Shown: one piece after another, positions 20,480 to 32,107 of the stretch | How the letters are laid out: each line of letters begins with the position of its first letter | Numbering within the stretch: the first letter of the stretch is position 1 | DNA from: Phyllostachys edulis | Lineage: Eukaryota; Streptophyta; Magnoliopsida; Poales; Poaceae | Length of the DNA stretch: 64,000 nucleotides | Direction of reading: 5' to 3' | NCBI GenBank assembly: GCA_036346405.1 | Contig: CM070566.1 | Span: forward strand, 52,629,231-52,693,230 | Program-made: the position numbers and the translations under genes | The notes under the pieces: model-generated | The model's database searches: none | Told to the model about the DNA's origin: nothing | What the model saw: only the letters and a program-made list of their open reading frames with translations

Positions 20480-21673
20480 GGTGACCGTGTTGCAGGGTCT
20501 CTCTTTCTGAACTCTGCTTTCCCTTTGTCGATACGCTACAACTCGACGATGCAACGATACGATGCCATGCGATGCGATGCAGTATTTCAGTACGCCCCAA
20601 ATTCCGTGTTCGCTACGGGTTTACGTAAATTTCATTACCCGCCTTCAAAGGAAGGTTGCGTGTCAGTGGTGAGGTTGTGGTATGGTGCGTATACACATAA
20701 CATTCCATCGGAGAGCAGCAAATTTTTTGTGACGATTACAGACTATCGTGTCCTTGCATAGATTCACATCATAGCCAAGTCGCCAACTATTTCTAGTGTG
20801 AAGTGAACCATACCAACACCAACGGCGGAGAGGGATTCTCTGCACTAGTGCTCTAAATACAGAGATGCTACAGTGCACAGAAATTTGAAACCATCCTCAC
20901 CGTCCGATCGAAGAGCGAATTCCGAGATCAATCGCTACAGTATGCTGCTAAAGAGGTGTTACTCTGATAAAACCACTACATATTTTTCTTGATCTTTTTG
21001 AACATTGTTCACATAGCACGGAACACTGCATATCCGATATAATATAACAAGCATTGTGAAGACTTTAGAGGTTTTGAAAGGTTGCTTAATGGTTTCATAG
21101 ATTTGATGAACCTCCTTGCACATGTATCTTGTTCAACGTAGTTTTGTCATGTCATAGTAACATTGCAACTTGCAAGTTTGCACGAGAACACAAAAGCAAA
21201 CGAAGCAACAAAATAGAAACTTCAATCACTTCCATATATAAGTTCGCATCCGGCTAAAACTCAAAAGAAATGTATAGTCACCATACATCATACAATTATA
21301 ATTTCCGAGATTTCAAAGCAAACATAAGACACTAAACAAATCAAAACATATTTTTACTCTGTTTCTTCGACCTCACACTCTTTTCATCTTCAGAAGAAGA
21401 AGAAATTACATTTGCTTTTTTTGAAAAAAAAAATAGTGATAGGACAAGGCATCATGAACCACAAATATTCCCCATTTCCTACACGCCTTGTCGCACTCAC
21501 GTAGTTAGTGTACACATGCACACGTACACATATGCACGTACATTCGTGCATGCACAAAATTAAAGTGGATTAATTAATCACGTACCCATGCACGTAGGCA
21601 CCAAAGAAAAGTTACATGTGTTTTGTGCAAGCGATATTGTCGTAATGTTATCGACCACTCCATGGCGTCACGC
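20480..21673. other. Spacer between the 5' end of the dioxygenase gene and the 3' end of the LRX gene
   Basis: The first few hundred bases are the likely promoter of the dioxygenase, read leftward, with a run of GATGC-type repeats at 20548-20580. The remainder is AT-rich. 21508-21556 is almost pure alternating purine/pyrimidine (CATGCACACGTACACATATG and similar). No gene is seen. Confidence 0.5.
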
Positions 21674-24600
21674 TTAATATCCTTGGAACTGAGGGGTGGT
21701 GGCGACAGCGTATTCGGCAAACCGACCGGCATGATGAAGTTGTCGAGCGTCGGTGGAGGCTGCGATTCTTCTGGCGGACCTGGTGGTGGTGACGACTCTT
21801 CCTGCGGCGGGGGAGAGGAGACCGACCGGGATTGCGCCGGGGGAGTCGGTGAGCTCACCGGAGCTGGTAGCGGCGGCGACTTCTTGGTGGTGGTGGTGAG
21901 CTAAGCGGTGTCGGTGGGGAGGGACCTCACTGGAGGTGGCGGCGAGCTTGTCGGGTTGGGGTGGTGGGGATTGCACCGGTGAGGCGGCGAGCTCACTTGG
22001 AGCTGGTGGTGGTGGCGACTTTGTTGGAGGTGGTGGTGAGCTAACTGGAGCGGTGGTGGTGGAGACATCATCGAGGAGGCGGTGAGCTCACTTGAGCCGG
22101 TGGTGGTGGCGACTTTTGGGAGGTGGTGGTGAGCTAAGCTGGTGCGGTGGTGGTGGAGACATCACCGGAGGAGGCGGCGAGCTCACTTGGAGCGGTGGTG
22201 GTGGCGACTTTGGGAGGTGGTGGTGAGCTAGCTGGTGCGGTGGTGGTGGAGACATCACTGGGAGGAGGTGGCGAGCTCACTGGAGCCGGTGGTGGTGACG
22301 ACTTTGCGGCGGTGGTGGTGAGCTAAGCTGGTGCGGTGGTGATGGAGACTTCACCGGAGGAGGCGGCGAGCTCACCTGGAGCGGGTGGTGGTGGTGACTT
22401 TACTGGGAGGTGGTGGTGAGCTAAGCTGGTGCGGTGGTGGTGGAGACTTCACGGAGGAGGTGGTGAGCTCACGGGAGGCTGGCGGAGTCTGAGACTTCAC
22501 TGGAGGAGGTGGTGAGCTCACTTGGAGTGGTGGTGGTGAGCTCACCGACTTCACTGGTGGTGGTGGTGAGCTAATTGGTGCGGTGGTGGTGAAGACTTAT
22601 TTGGAGGAGGAGATGAGCTCACCGGAGTCATTGGTGGTGGAGACTTCTCGGGCGGTGGCGAGCTAACTGGTGCTTGCAGTGGGGAAGATTTCACCGGAGG
22701 AGGTAGTGAGTCAACAGGAGACGCCGGTGGTTGAGACTTCTCGGACAGAGGTGGAGATGATTTCACCGGACCTGATGGAGGTGTAGATTTCTCTTGAGCT
22801 GGCGGAGAGCTCTTGGGAGTGGGTGATGGTGGAGACTTATCTAGAGGTGGGGGTGAGATCGCGGGGAGGATGGTGATGGAGACTTCACCAGAGGTGGTGG
22901 AGAGCTCACTGGAGTGGGTGGTGGTGGAGACTTCACGGGAGGTAGGGGTGAACTCACCGGTGCGGGTGGTGGGGGAGACTTCACTGGAGGTGGTGGAGAG
23001 CTCACCGGAGCTGGTGGTGGAGGGGACTTCACCTGGGGTGGTGGAGAGCTCACCGGTGCGGGTGGTGGGGGAGACTTCACCGGAGGTGGTGGAGAGCTCA
23101 CCGGAGCGGGTGGTGGAGGGGACTTCATCTGGGGTGGTGGAGAGCTCACCGGTGCGGGTGGTGGGGGAGACTTCACCGGAGGTGGTGGAGAGCTCACCGG
23201 AGCGGGAGGTGGAGGGGACTTCACCTGGGGTGGTGGAGAGCTCACCGGTGCGGGTGGTGGGGGAGACTTCGCCAGTGGAGGTGGAGAGCTCACCGGAGCG
23301 GGTGGTGGAGGTGACTTTACTGGCGGTGGGGATGATGTCACAGGCGCCGGTGGAGGAGGTGACTTTACTGGCGGTGGGGATGATGCCACTGGTGCCGGTG
23401 GAGGAGGAGACTTTACTGGCGGTGGAGGCGAGCTTACCGGAGTCGGAGGTGGGGAGGAGACAACCGGAGGCTGCACTTGTGGCGGCGGTGCCTTCTTCGG
23501 GCGCTCAGGGGTCACCGGAAGCCAGCCAGAATTTGGTGGTGGCGGAGCAGCATACCCTGTCGGCGGTGAGCTAATCGGTACAGGTGCCGGAGCTGGCGCC
23601 ACCTTGGGTGGTGGAGTCACTGGCACAGCGGGTTGCGGTGACGGTGCCACCGGACTGCCTGGCGTCGGCGCTGGTGTTGGCGCCACGGGCTGTTGCGGCG
23701 AAACCTCTGGAGGCGGAGTCAAACCATCATTTGGAGGTGGCGAACCAGGCGTAGGCGACGGCTTTGGTGCAGACGGGGACGGCTCCGGTGAAACCTTTGG
23801 TGGTGGCGTGACAGGAGGCACCGGCGACGGCGTCACGGGCGGCTGCGGCGATATCACCGGGGGCACCGGTGCAGGCACAGACGGCGTTTTGGTGGGTGGC
23901 GTCGGCGAGACGGTAGGAGGCGCCACCGGCACCTTGATCAGCGGCGGCTTCCCTGGCAACGACGGCTTCGCCGGCGTCGGGTACCCTGCGCACACGTGCT
24001 TGCTGCAGTCGACGGGGCGCGCGAGCACGGGCGCGCACTGCAGCGTCGTCTTCTGCGCCGGCCGCAGCGCGCCGAAGCAGTTGCTCCTGTCGTCGAGCGT
24101 CACGTTCGCGTTCTCCGATGGCATGCACGGCGCGGACTCGGAGTTGAAGAAGTTGAAGGCGAAGCTGAAGTTGACGAGCGTCGGGAGCTCGCAGATGGAC
24201 TCGTGCACGATGCCGGTGAACACGTTCCTCGACACGTCGAACTGCTCCAGCTTGGTCAAGTTTGAGAGCGTCTCCGGCAGCGTGCCGACGAGCAAGTTGC
24301 CGCTGACGTCGACGACAGTGGTGTTCTGGAGGTATCCGATCTCGAGCGGCAGGCACCCGTCGAGCTTGTTGTTGAGGAACATGATCTCGTCGAGCGTCTT
24401 GACCATGCGGCCGATGCTCTTGGGGATGCATCCGACGAACTGGTTGTTGGCGAAGACGATGACGGAGGCGGTGGAGTTGCCGAGATTCTCCGGGATGTAC
24501 CCGACGAAGCGGTTGCTGTTCACGAAGATGGCGTCGAAGTCCTTGTCGAAGAGCGCCGGCGGCAGGTCGCCCTCGAAGTCGTTGAAGCGGATGTCGAGGT

Positions 24601-25207
24601 ACTTGAGCGACGCCATCTCCAGCACGACGAAGGGGAAGAGGCCGACGAAGCGGTTGTTGCTGACGTCGAACTCGTGCAGCAGCGTGAGGCGCGACATGCT
24701 CTTGGGGATGATGCCGCAGAAGCGGTTGGTGTTAATGTGGAAGAAGGCGAGATCGGTGAGCAGCCCCAGCTCCGGCGGCAGGTACCCGGCGATGTCGGCG
24801 CCGTTGAGGTCGATCCCCGCGACGACCGTGACTTTGGCGTCGTCGAGCGCCTGGACGCACACGACGCCGTTGTAGGCGCACACGTCGTTGCCGACCCAGT
24901 TGGAGGTGTAGCCCTTGGGGTCGGAGTAGAAGGCGCGGCGCCACGCCTGGAGCGCGATGTAGGCACGGCGGAGGCGGGCGTTGGGGAAGTTGTTGGCGCC
25001 GACGCGGTCGTCGAACTCGAAGCCGGGGGGCAGGTCGCCGGCCTCGCCGCCCCCGGCCTCCCTCATGGCGAGGAGCTGGCGGTGGGCAATGTAGGAGGCC
25101 TCGGCGCTGCTGACGGCGCCAACGCTGGCGGCAGAGAGGCAGGCGGCGAGGAGGAGCAGCGCGGCGCCGAGGCGGCGGCCATCGGGGAGCCGTAGGTGCT
25201 GGTCCAT
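21674..25207 (-). CDS. Leucine-rich-repeat extensin (LRX/PEX type), proline-rich tail with frame breaks
   Basis: ATG at 25207. The first 788 residues read without a break to 22841: signal peptide (about 1-32), the LRX N-terminal region (PNARLRRAYIALQAWRRA, NWVGNDVCAYNGVVC), about ten LRRs (about 130-370; GYLPPELGLLTDL, NRFVGYIPENLGN and others), a cysteine-rich hinge (NCFGALRPAQKTTLQC, CSKHVCAG), then a proline-rich extensin domain with SPPPPAP and SPPPPVK repeats. The proline-rich coding continues on the same strand to the canonical LRX terminus QFQGY and TAA (21674-21676), but the frame shifts several times between 21674 and 22841. Single-base indels in this low-complexity DNA could be assembly errors. 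LRX proteins sit in the cell wall, bind RALF peptides through the LRR and link them to FERONIA signalling. PEX members are pollen-type, and the class here is not certain. Confidence 0.9.
22905..23450 (-). repeat. 48-bp tandem repeats of the extensin domain
   Basis: Read on the minus strand, a 16-residue period of alternating SPPPPAPVSS and PPPxVK modules repeats about ten times, with third-base variation. The tyrosine cross-linking motifs usual in many extensins are nearly absent from this block. Confidence 0.88.
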
Positions 25208-25391
25208 GACAGGGCAATGAGGTCACCCCCCTTGCCTTGGGTGCTATATGGAGGGGGAGAGGGTGGCGCCACGGGTGTTACAGGAATAGCATGCGGTGCC
25301 GCTCGCGTTTCGGGGAACGGGTGGCCGGTGGCTCCGCGGTTTTGGCGGCCGACGTTGGAGGAGACAAACAGGGGCGTCTCGCTTGACCGCG

Positions 25392-25395
<4 letters not shown>

Positions 25396-25439
<44 letters not shown>
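25396..25439. repeat. (CT)22 microsatellite in the LRX 5' region
   Basis: This is an uninterrupted CT run, reading GA on the gene strand, about 190 bp upstream of the LRX start codon. GA/CT tracts are common in plant leaders and core promoters and can bind GAGA-type factors. A regulatory role is only an inference. Confidence 0.95.
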
Positions 25440-25443
<4 letters not shown>

Positions 25444-25678
25444 TGCGGTTTCGCGCGTTTGCATGCGTGCATGCATGCTTGGTCCACGTGTGTTGTCGTG
25501 CGTGATTTCCGAGGCAAGCATGCAGGTCTGAAGTTTCTTCCTATGTTAATCTTGCCCCTCTTTGCCTTGCCTCGCTAGGTGTGTCGACATGCATGGTCAC
25601 TGCAGCTAGCCATTTAATCTGCATTTTGGGAGGAACATACCCTGTTACTGCTGGAACCCGAGCAGTATTATGATAGGT

Positions 25679-25964
25679 TTTTTTTTTGAGAGTATACACT
25701 CACACACCGTGCGCACACGCTCACACATACGTGGATGCATCTTTAACATATGCCTATCTAGAGCAAGGGTTAGACCCTATGGAGCGCGAGTACGCGTTTT
25801 GACCACTGAACGTATGCACATGTGTATTGAATCTAACCACTTAAATGGCCCTAAACCACCTAAATAGACAGGTGAGACGCACGAGTTCAATCTAGGGATT
25901 GAACCCGGACGGAATGCCTGCTCGACGGCAGAGCGAGCCATCCGAGCTATGCTCGGTCCTCGTT
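25679..25964 (-). mobile_element. tRNA-derived SINE with 11-bp target duplication
   Basis: On the minus strand there is an A box TAGCTCGGATGG (25949-25938) and a B box GGTTCAATCC (25905-25896) at tRNA-like spacing, then a body, ending in a poly-A tail (T run at 25679-25688 on plus). The flanks TTATGATAGGT at 25668-25678 and 25965-25975 are perfect direct repeats. It would be transcribed by RNA polymerase III and mobilised by LINE machinery. It lies 460 bp upstream of the LRX start codon. Confidence 0.92.
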
Positions 25965-26396
25965 TTATGATAGGTGAGATGCAAGATTATTATTGCATCC
26001 TCTGCAATTTTATTCCGGCCCAAACTGCAATTGGGCGTGGCCCTTCTGCAGATCATGAATGCAAGTGAAAACTGGAACTGGTAACCTACTGTGCTACCGA
26101 TAACCCAAAAACAAAAGGCAGAAAAATCTCCTTACTTTTCGTGGCTCATGAAGAGCAGCAATCTGCAATTATGTAGTAGATTTCTGACAGCTTTGGTCAA
26201 TCTGTCGACAGCAAGAAAGGAAAAACCAAACCCTCTTGGCTCTCGCTTTAGTTTGTGGCGCCATCAAAAGCAATCTGCCAATCCATGCATGTTGTGGACA
26301 GCAGAAGCCATCGACTGAATATATAAAATTCAACCACTGCATTCACCAAAAGCATTGCACCTGAGAGGATCGGAGTACTGCATTCACCGAAAGCTT

Positions 26397-26820
26397 AAGT
26401 TTACGATGAAAAACAGATAATTCACTTATATTTGAATACTCTTTCTCATGTGTAGGCTCTTGGAGTCTAAGACGTAGAATAGAAATATGTTGTAATTATT
26501 GTCTTAATTGCGTCAGCGGAGTTTGAACTTAACACCTTTTGTCTTTGATACCATATTGAGTTGCATACATCAACTAATTCACCTAAAAGCTTAAACTTAC
26601 GAGAAAAGACGGACAATTCACTTATACTTCAACACTCTCCCTAATGTATAGGCCCCCTCAGTCTAAGGCGTGGAATATAAATAGACTGCGATTATTGTTT
26701 TAATTGCGCTACTTTGAACTTAAGATCTCTTAGCTATGATACCATATTGAGTTGCATGTATCAATTAATTCACCATATAGCTTAAGTGTATGACGGACCA
26801 TTCACTTATACTTCAGCAAA
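26397..26820 (+). repeat. Tandem direct repeat, about 185-bp unit, 2.3 copies
   Basis: Units start near 26390, 26587 and 26772. Shared landmarks are AATTCACTTATA, GATACCATATTGAGTTGCAT and AGCTTAA. The third copy is partial. No coding sequence was seen. The flank 25976-26396 shows nothing recognisable. Confidence 0.8.
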
Positions 26821-27609
26821 AAAAAACCAAACAAATGATTTAGAGATGAAAGATCATATATGCGCTGGATAGAACAAAAAAGCCGCGTGCTAACTCGACT
26901 TGAGTTGTGGGCTTGAGAGGCATCGGGAATTCAACTTTCTCGTCCAGGTGAGGCATCTCTAATAGTCTATTTTGCTTGTCTCAGAGATCTGCCATAGATT
27001 TTTGATGATATGGCGGAGAGTAAAAAGAGAGAGAGCTAAATCGCCTCTTCGTGAGACGACGATCGCTTCACGCGAATCGAGACTTCACGACGAGTGATTT
27101 TCTCTGTTGGAGAGCGTCGTTGCTTGCTCACGCGTTGTTCTTCTCGGCGGATCCGCGCGCGCGAGCAGCGCGTTCCTTCCCCGCGCCCGCGAGCAGTGCG
27201 CCCTTTTCCTTCCCCGCGCTTTCCCCGCTCGGCGACTCCTTTCGTTTCCATCGCTCTTCTTCCTCCTCCCCTTCCACATGACCGCCAGGGGTGTAGAGAA
27301 CGACGAAGCCAGAGGAGGACCGACGACGACGTAGATCGGCAAAGGGCGCCGACGAGCACGACGGAGGTGGCTAGATACGACAGAGGACACCAAAGGGAAG
27401 CTCAATCCTAGGCGGATCCGTGTGGATCTAAGTCGGGGAAGAGCTGATGGCGGCAGCCGGCTGGTGCGACGTCGAGACCTAGCGCCGCGCCCAGATCTGC
27501 GCCAAGCGCCCGGCCGCCGGTGTCCCCTCTGGGCTCCGGCCGAGGTTACGCTGTGGTTAGTACTCCTACTTGCTACCTCCTCCCTTTTTCTCTTCTTGAC
27601 TCCCATGGG
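26821..27609 (+). other. 5' flank of the PhzF-like gene
   Basis: AT-rich to about 27040, then abruptly GC-rich with many CG dinucleotides, as expected of a monocot promoter and leader. Frames on both strands here overlap each other and match no family. Confidence 0.4.
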
Positions 27610-29131
27610 ATGGGGTGTGACGTTGACGTCGGCGCCGCCGTGTCGCGCGGCGCGGTGTGGTCGTTGCAGGTGGATGCCTTCGCGGCGGAGCCGTTCAAGG
27701 GCAACCCCGCCGCAGTGTGCCTCCTCAAGGAGGAGGACGCCGCGTCCGCGGACGAGCGGTGGATGCAGTCCGTCGCCGCCGAGTTCAACCTCTCCCAGAC
27801 CGCCTTCCTCGTCCGCGACTCCTCCTCCGCTGGTGACGCCTCCACCCCGCGGTTCCACCTCCGCTGGTTCACTCCCGTTGCCGAGGTCGCCTCCGCAAAT
27901 CTTGCAGAATTTTGCTAGCATCGATCGGAACCCGTAAGTTTGCACAATTTTCATGCTCTTGATCATTCGTCTGCCCACACCGTCGCTGCTTCAGGTCAAT
28001 CTCTGCGGGCACGCGAAATTGGCCTCCGCCCACTTCCTCTTCACAACCGTTCTTGCTAAGCATGACATGGTCGAGTTCGCGACCAAGTCTGGGATCCTGA
28101 CTGCCAAGAAGGTTCCTGCACCGGAGAACACGGGCGTCTCAGGCGAGGAGGAGCCGGGGAAGCTGTTCATCGAGTTGGATTTCCCCATGATTGATCTCGT
28201 GGAGTGCAACTCCGCCGAGCTGCCGTCCATCCCCGAGACTCTAAACGATGCAAACATCGTCAGCATTCACAAATCGGCAACCACCGGTGACCTCATTGTA
28301 CTTCCTCTCATATTACATCTCAATGGACCTGCCTGCAAATATAGATTGCCACCAATGCTACGATGACTGAGATAATCTCTCGCCAAGGAATTAAAATCTC
28401 TTATATTAGGCAGGACTTTTTTTCTAAAAAAAAACCTAGCAATGAAAATCCACCTACATTTTAGATTAATTTGTGGAAATGGGCATATTAGCTATCGATA
28501 TTTTCCCTGGAGTGTAACTTCATAATTAAGACTGTCAAAGAGCCACCAAGTTTATAAGACTTCACTGTCCTGAATATTCTGGAATTTGCTTTGATTATGA
28601 ATGCTTATGACTTTTTTTTGAACAATTGCTTATGCCAGTTTCACAAACTAATTCCTTACAACACATTCAATAGTTGAATGACGATTGCATGTACAATGTC
28701 TTGAGTCTTGACCGTTCAAGAATTCTGTTTTGGTTTTTTGCACTTGTGGTAGCTTAGCAAACTTCATCTTTCATAACCCTTGATCACTATACTTTGACAG
28801 GATCCTGTTTGTGGAAGTGCACATTGTGTTTTGGCACCCTATTTGGGTGGAAAGCTGGGGAAACAAAAACTGACAGCGTTTCAAGTATGTCCTTGCAACT
28901 TTTACAATGATTAAATTGCTATTTGGAGATTCAAAAAAAAAATTAAAAAAAGAAAAATCTTCAAAGCGTGCTCAATCAACCAGATCATCATATTGGTTTT
29001 ACTTTTTGGTGTTCATATATCATCAGGCATCTCCAAGGTGGAACATTATACCTGGAGTTGGAAGATGTAGCTAGGAGAGTGCGAATTCAGGAGAAGCTGT
29101 TACTGTGATGACTGGGACACTCCTAGCCTAG
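27610..29131 (+). pseudogene. PhzF/phenazine-biosynthesis-like isomerase, middle exons missing and frame broken
   Basis: Exon 1, 27610-27885, starts MGCDVDVG and carries the PhzF N-terminal signature (VDAFAAEPFKGNPAAVCLL, then RWFTPVAE). Exon 2, from 27995 after a TTCAG acceptor to about 28297, encodes NLCGHAKLASAHFLF (CGHA motif). A third exon 28801-28884 encodes DPVCGSAHCVLAPY, the second conserved PhzF motif. The last exon 29027-29131 ends in GEAVTVMTGTLLA and TAG, but needs GG near 29037 and G near 29090 to stay in frame. Between 28298 and 28800, where the family has about 50 more residues, I find no exon. A strong GTAAGT donor (27932) lies after an in-frame stop. PhzF-fold enzymes are cytosolic isomerases, and plant substrates are unknown. 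It is probably not functional as it stands. Confidence 0.8.
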
Positions 29132-29339
29132 CTAGCATGCCATCTGCTCACGTATGCTTCGAAGGGCAACCATTGATAGCTTGTACTATGAAGTGAACCA
29201 CGGGTGTGAGCAATTCTGCTATATGCTGGTTTAACACTTAATTAATTTATGGGAATGAAAGCTCCTGAGCTCTTCTGGGTTATCTGAACAATACAAAATA
29301 GCTTGTTTGTTATGGAGAATGAATTGTTGTACTCCATCC

Positions 29340-29540
29340 TGAATCTTTAGCACTTTCAAGAGTAGTAGCAGTAGCTAGTAGTTCTGAATTTTTTTCAAGA
29401 GTAGTGGCAGCAGCTAGCAGTTCTTAATCTTTAGCAGTATGAAACTTTAGCACTTTCTGAATGAATCTTTAGCAGTATGAATCTTTAGCAGTTCTGAATA
29501 TTGTTGTACTCCATTCTGATTCTTCAGCACTTTCAAGAGT
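29340..29540 (+). repeat. Cluster of short direct repeats in the PhzF 3' flank
   Basis: The motifs AATCTTTAGCA, CACTTTCAAGAGTAGT and AGCAGTTCTGAAT recur several times each in varied order over 200 bp. The array looks scrambled rather than regular. Confidence 0.75.
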
Positions 29541-29969
29541 AGTAGCTGGCTATTATCCCTTCTGTTGCTCAAAGTTCTTTTGAATTCGTGTTTTTGTTCA
29601 TATCCTGTATATTGTAAATCTGTAACTTGTACAATCATATGGCAGTGTAATTATTTTGTTGTAACATTGTACTATTGTATAACATGTGTTGAGCAAAGAA
29701 ATATAGTGTTACTATGCAGACTTCCAGAGCACCATCTGAGATGATATGTGCAAACTACAAGCTACTTTGCTGCTTGTTGAGTACAGTGCTGATGCTTTAG
29801 TCTTGATCGTCACCATCCTATGCTCATAGTCACAATGCAACAAACTATAGTTACCGATGAATTTTGCTTGTTTATATACGTAGATATAACCAAACAACAC
29901 ATGTAGGTCACAAAGATTGAAGTTAGTGTTGATCAGTATGGTTATTTGATACATACAAAACTTAAATGC

Positions 29970-30085
29970 TTGTGAAGGTGTTAGAGACAAGTTAAGAGAC
30001 AAACTATTGGAATAGTTGTCTCTAATATTGTCTCAAGATGATATGGAGAGTATTAGAGACAAACTAAGAGACAAACTATTGGAGA
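29970..30085. repeat. Short palindromic and direct repeat
   Basis: TTAGAGACAA(A/G)(C/T)TAAGAGACAAACTATTGG occurs at about 29980 and 30050. Between them ATAGTTGTCTCTAAT is the inverse, so the region can fold. It may be a MITE remnant. The flanks 29132-29339 and 29541-29969 hold no recognisable gene. Confidence 0.6.
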
Positions 30086-30237
30086 TGCCACGAGGGTATC
30101 ACGAGTAACAACTATGAACATGTCCTAAATGGATGACATGATTAAACCATAACATGGCGCGAGCCTCGGACTTTTGACTCTGCTCAGGCATGTATAAAGG
30201 TTTTGGTGTTCATCTCTCCCTTTTGCCTTCTCATGTA

Positions 30238-30494
30238 CTCACTCGTTCAGAAATATACGACGTTTTAGAAAATGTGCATCCAAACTTTCTTAACCTTGAC
30301 AACTAATATATAAAAAAGCTATTTGTATTGGTTATGTGAAAACTGTATCTTTAGATTAGTCATGAAAAATATTTACATAATAAAATAATTTTCTATTATT
30401 TTATGAACATATTTAGATAAAAAGTAATAGTCAAAGTTGCACGTTAAAGACCGTGTCAGTATCTAAAACATCATATATTCTTGAACAGAGGAAG
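30238..30494. mobile_element. Decayed Stowaway-like MITE
   Basis: The ends CTCACTCGTTCAGAAATATA and TATATTCTTGAACAGAGGAAG form imperfect terminal repeats of Stowaway type. The interior TCAAAGTTGCACGTTAAAGA is familiar from rice Stowaways. TA is present on the left (30236-30237), while the right flank reads CA. Confidence 0.75.
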
Positions 30495-31369
30495 CATGTT
30501 CTATTCATGTGATCACAGACAACCATTTCGGTATGCTTAATAAAATGGAAACTTGATTTGTACCAACCTGATGTTACAGCTAACTAAATTGCCTAATGTA
30601 TATGCGCAGTCAATGATGCAATGCTATATTAAGTACAGGCCAATTAGTTCAATCTCTGTTAGATGCCCTGCCTGATTTGTTTGATACTTCATTCTGTTTG
30701 TGGCTCATGAACAACAGCAGAGCTTGAGCAAAATCTCAAGGAGGGTAAAGATCAAAGCAAATTCGAAGCACACCGCTCACTACTATTTGCATACTGTCAG
30801 GCGGCGCATGAACTTGACTCTCCGACCGTCGATTCTTGCATCTGTCGTCATCGCCGGGTTGCCACGGCAAAGCCCAATAACGCACCAGCGCCAATGCCTC
30901 GTCTGCTGCTTCCGTTAGCCACACACACGATTGAAATCGCTATCTCATTGAGTAGTATCGTAACTAGTAGCGATCGGCAACAATAGGCCCTTTAGATGGG
31001 CCTGACCTAACCAAATTAGGTTAGTTGTGGACTACATACATACTATTTTTTTCTTCTGAAATGCTACGGTGGCATAGCCCATATTGGCTGAGGAAAGCTC
31101 CGTCTCTGAACAACAGTGGGTCAAGCCATGTGCATCGACCATTACATGCCATATATATTTAGGCATTGCGCCTCAGAGGAGTGTATTTGGAGCTCAAGAA
31201 ACAGAGGGAGAGAGACAGTGTGTGCCGACAGAAAGAGATGCCATATCTATCACACATAGTGCTTTCTTGAGAACGGGCTTGCCATGCTGATCGAAAATCA
31301 TGCCAGGACTGAAAATGCAGTTGGGCGTGAGAGTCGTCAGGAGTCCAGTTTTTCTCTTTGTCAACATCT
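30495..31369. other. Spacer without recognisable genes
   Basis: Mixed composition. The frame 30700-30918 and the others here are short and match no family I recognise. Confidence 0.45.
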
Positions 31370-32107
31370 GTCATGGACCGACAAGTACACCAGGTTGGGC
31401 TTGCATCATGGTTATGGGCCTATGTGTGCAAGGGGCTGGCCTGGGTCGGGAGTACAAAAGGGCGAGCAACAACAAGCATAAAGGGATTGATGAAGACACA
31501 ACAAGCTGCTTCTTCCTCCTCCCGATCTGCTTCTCCTCCAAACTCTAACTCTTTCCCGATCTAAGTTCTGTTGTTTCCAGTCATTCTTCTCATATTTCCA
31601 GTCACCCTTCTTCTCATATTCCCAGTCTCGAGTCCCAGTCAAATTGCTAGTTCCTACTTCCAATTCTCCCTATTTGTATTTCCAAATACTTGATGGATTC
31701 GAGTACTCTGAGATATTGAGTTGTGTTCGTTTGTGTTCATCCAATTGGGTATGTAGCAATTGGTATTAGAGCCGTCGATCATGGTGGTTACGTGCTCGAG
31801 GTGGCCATGAGTGAAGGCCGAGAAGGAGAGCGAAGCACGGTGCAAGGCGATGTTGAACAAATTAATCTCTGAAGTGAAGAAGCAGACATCAGAGATGGAA
31901 GACTTGGACGTGCGCATGAATGAGCTCGCCGTTGGCTTGAAGGCTATCGTCCAGCCACGAGGAGTACCTGATCACGCCTTGCTGCCGTCTGTGACCGCAC
32001 CGACGCCCACCTTTGTCGTCGTAGTGGACCACGCTGTGGCGGCAGCTACTCCACACGCAGAAGCTGCCCTCGCCGCCAAGTCGCCCACCAAGTGTTCTAT
32101 GATTCGT
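31370..32107 (+). mobile_element. LTR end, primer-binding site and gag start of another retroelement (host of the nested insertion)
   Basis: TGGTATTAGAGCC at 31761-31773 is a tRNA-iMet-type primer-binding site, two bases after a CA-ended sequence that would be the LTR end (31758). The LTR start is uncertain (TGTCATGGACC near 31369 is a candidate). From about 31811 a gag-like coiled-coil frame (ISEVKKQTSEMEDLDVRMNE) runs to 32107, where it is cut by the large gypsy element. It resumes at 44712. Confidence 0.7.

Noticed and set aside
22914..24875. 653-codon glycine-rich frame on the plus strand
   Set aside because: It is the antisense of the LRX extensin and LRR coding region. The glycine repeats are just the complement of proline codons.
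25896..25949. tRNA gene suggested by A and B boxes
   Set aside because: No cloverleaf can be completed. The poly-A tail and target duplication show it is a SINE.
27085..27978. 297-codon minus-strand frame over the PhzF 5' region
   Set aside because: Antisense to exon 1 and its leader. No family resemblance, arginine/serine-rich as expected from GC bias.
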